Of a DNA stretch of 64,000 bases, positions 63,747-64,000 are shown in pieces. Under the pieces are notes generated by a model that was not told where the DNA came from, did not search any database, and was given only the letters and a program-made list of their open reading frames with translations. The stretch's first letter is position 1. Every line of letters begins with the position of its first letter. Both the position numbers and the translations under genes were made by a program. The DNA comes from Heliocidaris erythrogramma (taxonomy: Eukaryota; Echinodermata; Echinoidea; Camarodonta; Echinometridae), in contig CM046858.1 in NCBI GenBank assembly GCA_025617745.1, forward strand, positions 49,724,925 through 49,788,924, in the 5' to 3' direction.

Positions 63747-64000
63747 ATAAAATGTAAACAAATTGTCCTTGGAATGTGTTTTGGTATTATCTCATGCTAA
63801 TAAACTGAATTGAAGTGAATCCAATTGAAATATTGATGAAAAAGAAATTTGGTATGATAGAGTCTAAAATGTAAACAAATTGTCCTTGGACTTTGGGTTT
63901 GTATTATCTCATGCTAATAAACTGAATTGAAGTGAATCCAATTGAAATATTGATGAAAAAGAAATTTCGTATGATAGAGTCTAAAATGTAAACAAATTGT
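63747..64000. repeat. ~124-bp tandem repeat running off the window
   Basis: The unit starting AAAATGTAAACAAATTGTCC recurs at about 63747, 63869 and 63984. Each copy contains CTCATGCTAATAAACTGAAT and AATTGAAATATTGATGAAAA. The last copy is cut by the end of the window. Confidence 0.9.

Overview
The window is an AT-rich, intron-rich animal genomic segment. It looks like an invertebrate deuterostome, most probably an echinoderm such as a sea urchin. That assignment is an inference from gene structure, protein similarity and the very dense miniature-transposon content; no species marker was seen.

Three conserved host genes can be assembled exon by exon. SYF2, a spliceosome-associated factor, is on + with visible coding exons at 2382-6961; a short first exon was not found. 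CDC5L, the Myb-domain core subunit of the Prp19/NTC spliceosomal complex, is on - with 16 exons at 43738-22090, giving a complete reading frame of 815 aa. QRSL1, the mitochondrial Glu-tRNA(Gln) amidotransferase subunit A, is on + with six exons at 52903-59272; both ends are missing. SYF2 and CDC5L act in the same spliceosomal machinery and are adjacent and convergent here. CDC5L and QRSL1 are divergent.

Much of the remaining sequence I could classify is mobile DNA. The region 10.08-20.14 kb is a stack of insertions inside one (AC)n tract that itself lies in the middle of a miniature element (family A), whose two halves are now at 9.89-10.08 kb and 20.14-20.28 kb. The stack holds a 9.3-kb two-ORF non-LTR retrotransposon of L1/Tx1 type on the - strand, apparently intact (ORF1 271 aa, ORF2 1246 aa), a short 3' fragment of the same family, and two copies of an unrelated ~200-bp unit. 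Every piece is separated from the next by (AC)n. Between ORF1 and ORF2 lies a ~2.4-kb array of about 13 degenerate ~180-bp units.

The introns of CDC5L and QRSL1 hold a rich set of non-autonomous elements: at least eleven copies of one hairpin family (C); TTAA-flanked piggyBac-like elements of 0.24, 0.76 and 2.2 kb; two long fold-back structures (42.35-43.02 and 50.7-52.1 kb); a TIR-bounded block with eleven internal repeats (40.19-42.12 kb); a decayed jockey/CR1-type LINE (44.7-47.4 kb); and a tRNA-derived SINE at 62.7-63.5 kb broken by two further insertions. No rRNA gene, complete tRNA gene, CRISPR array or virus was seen.
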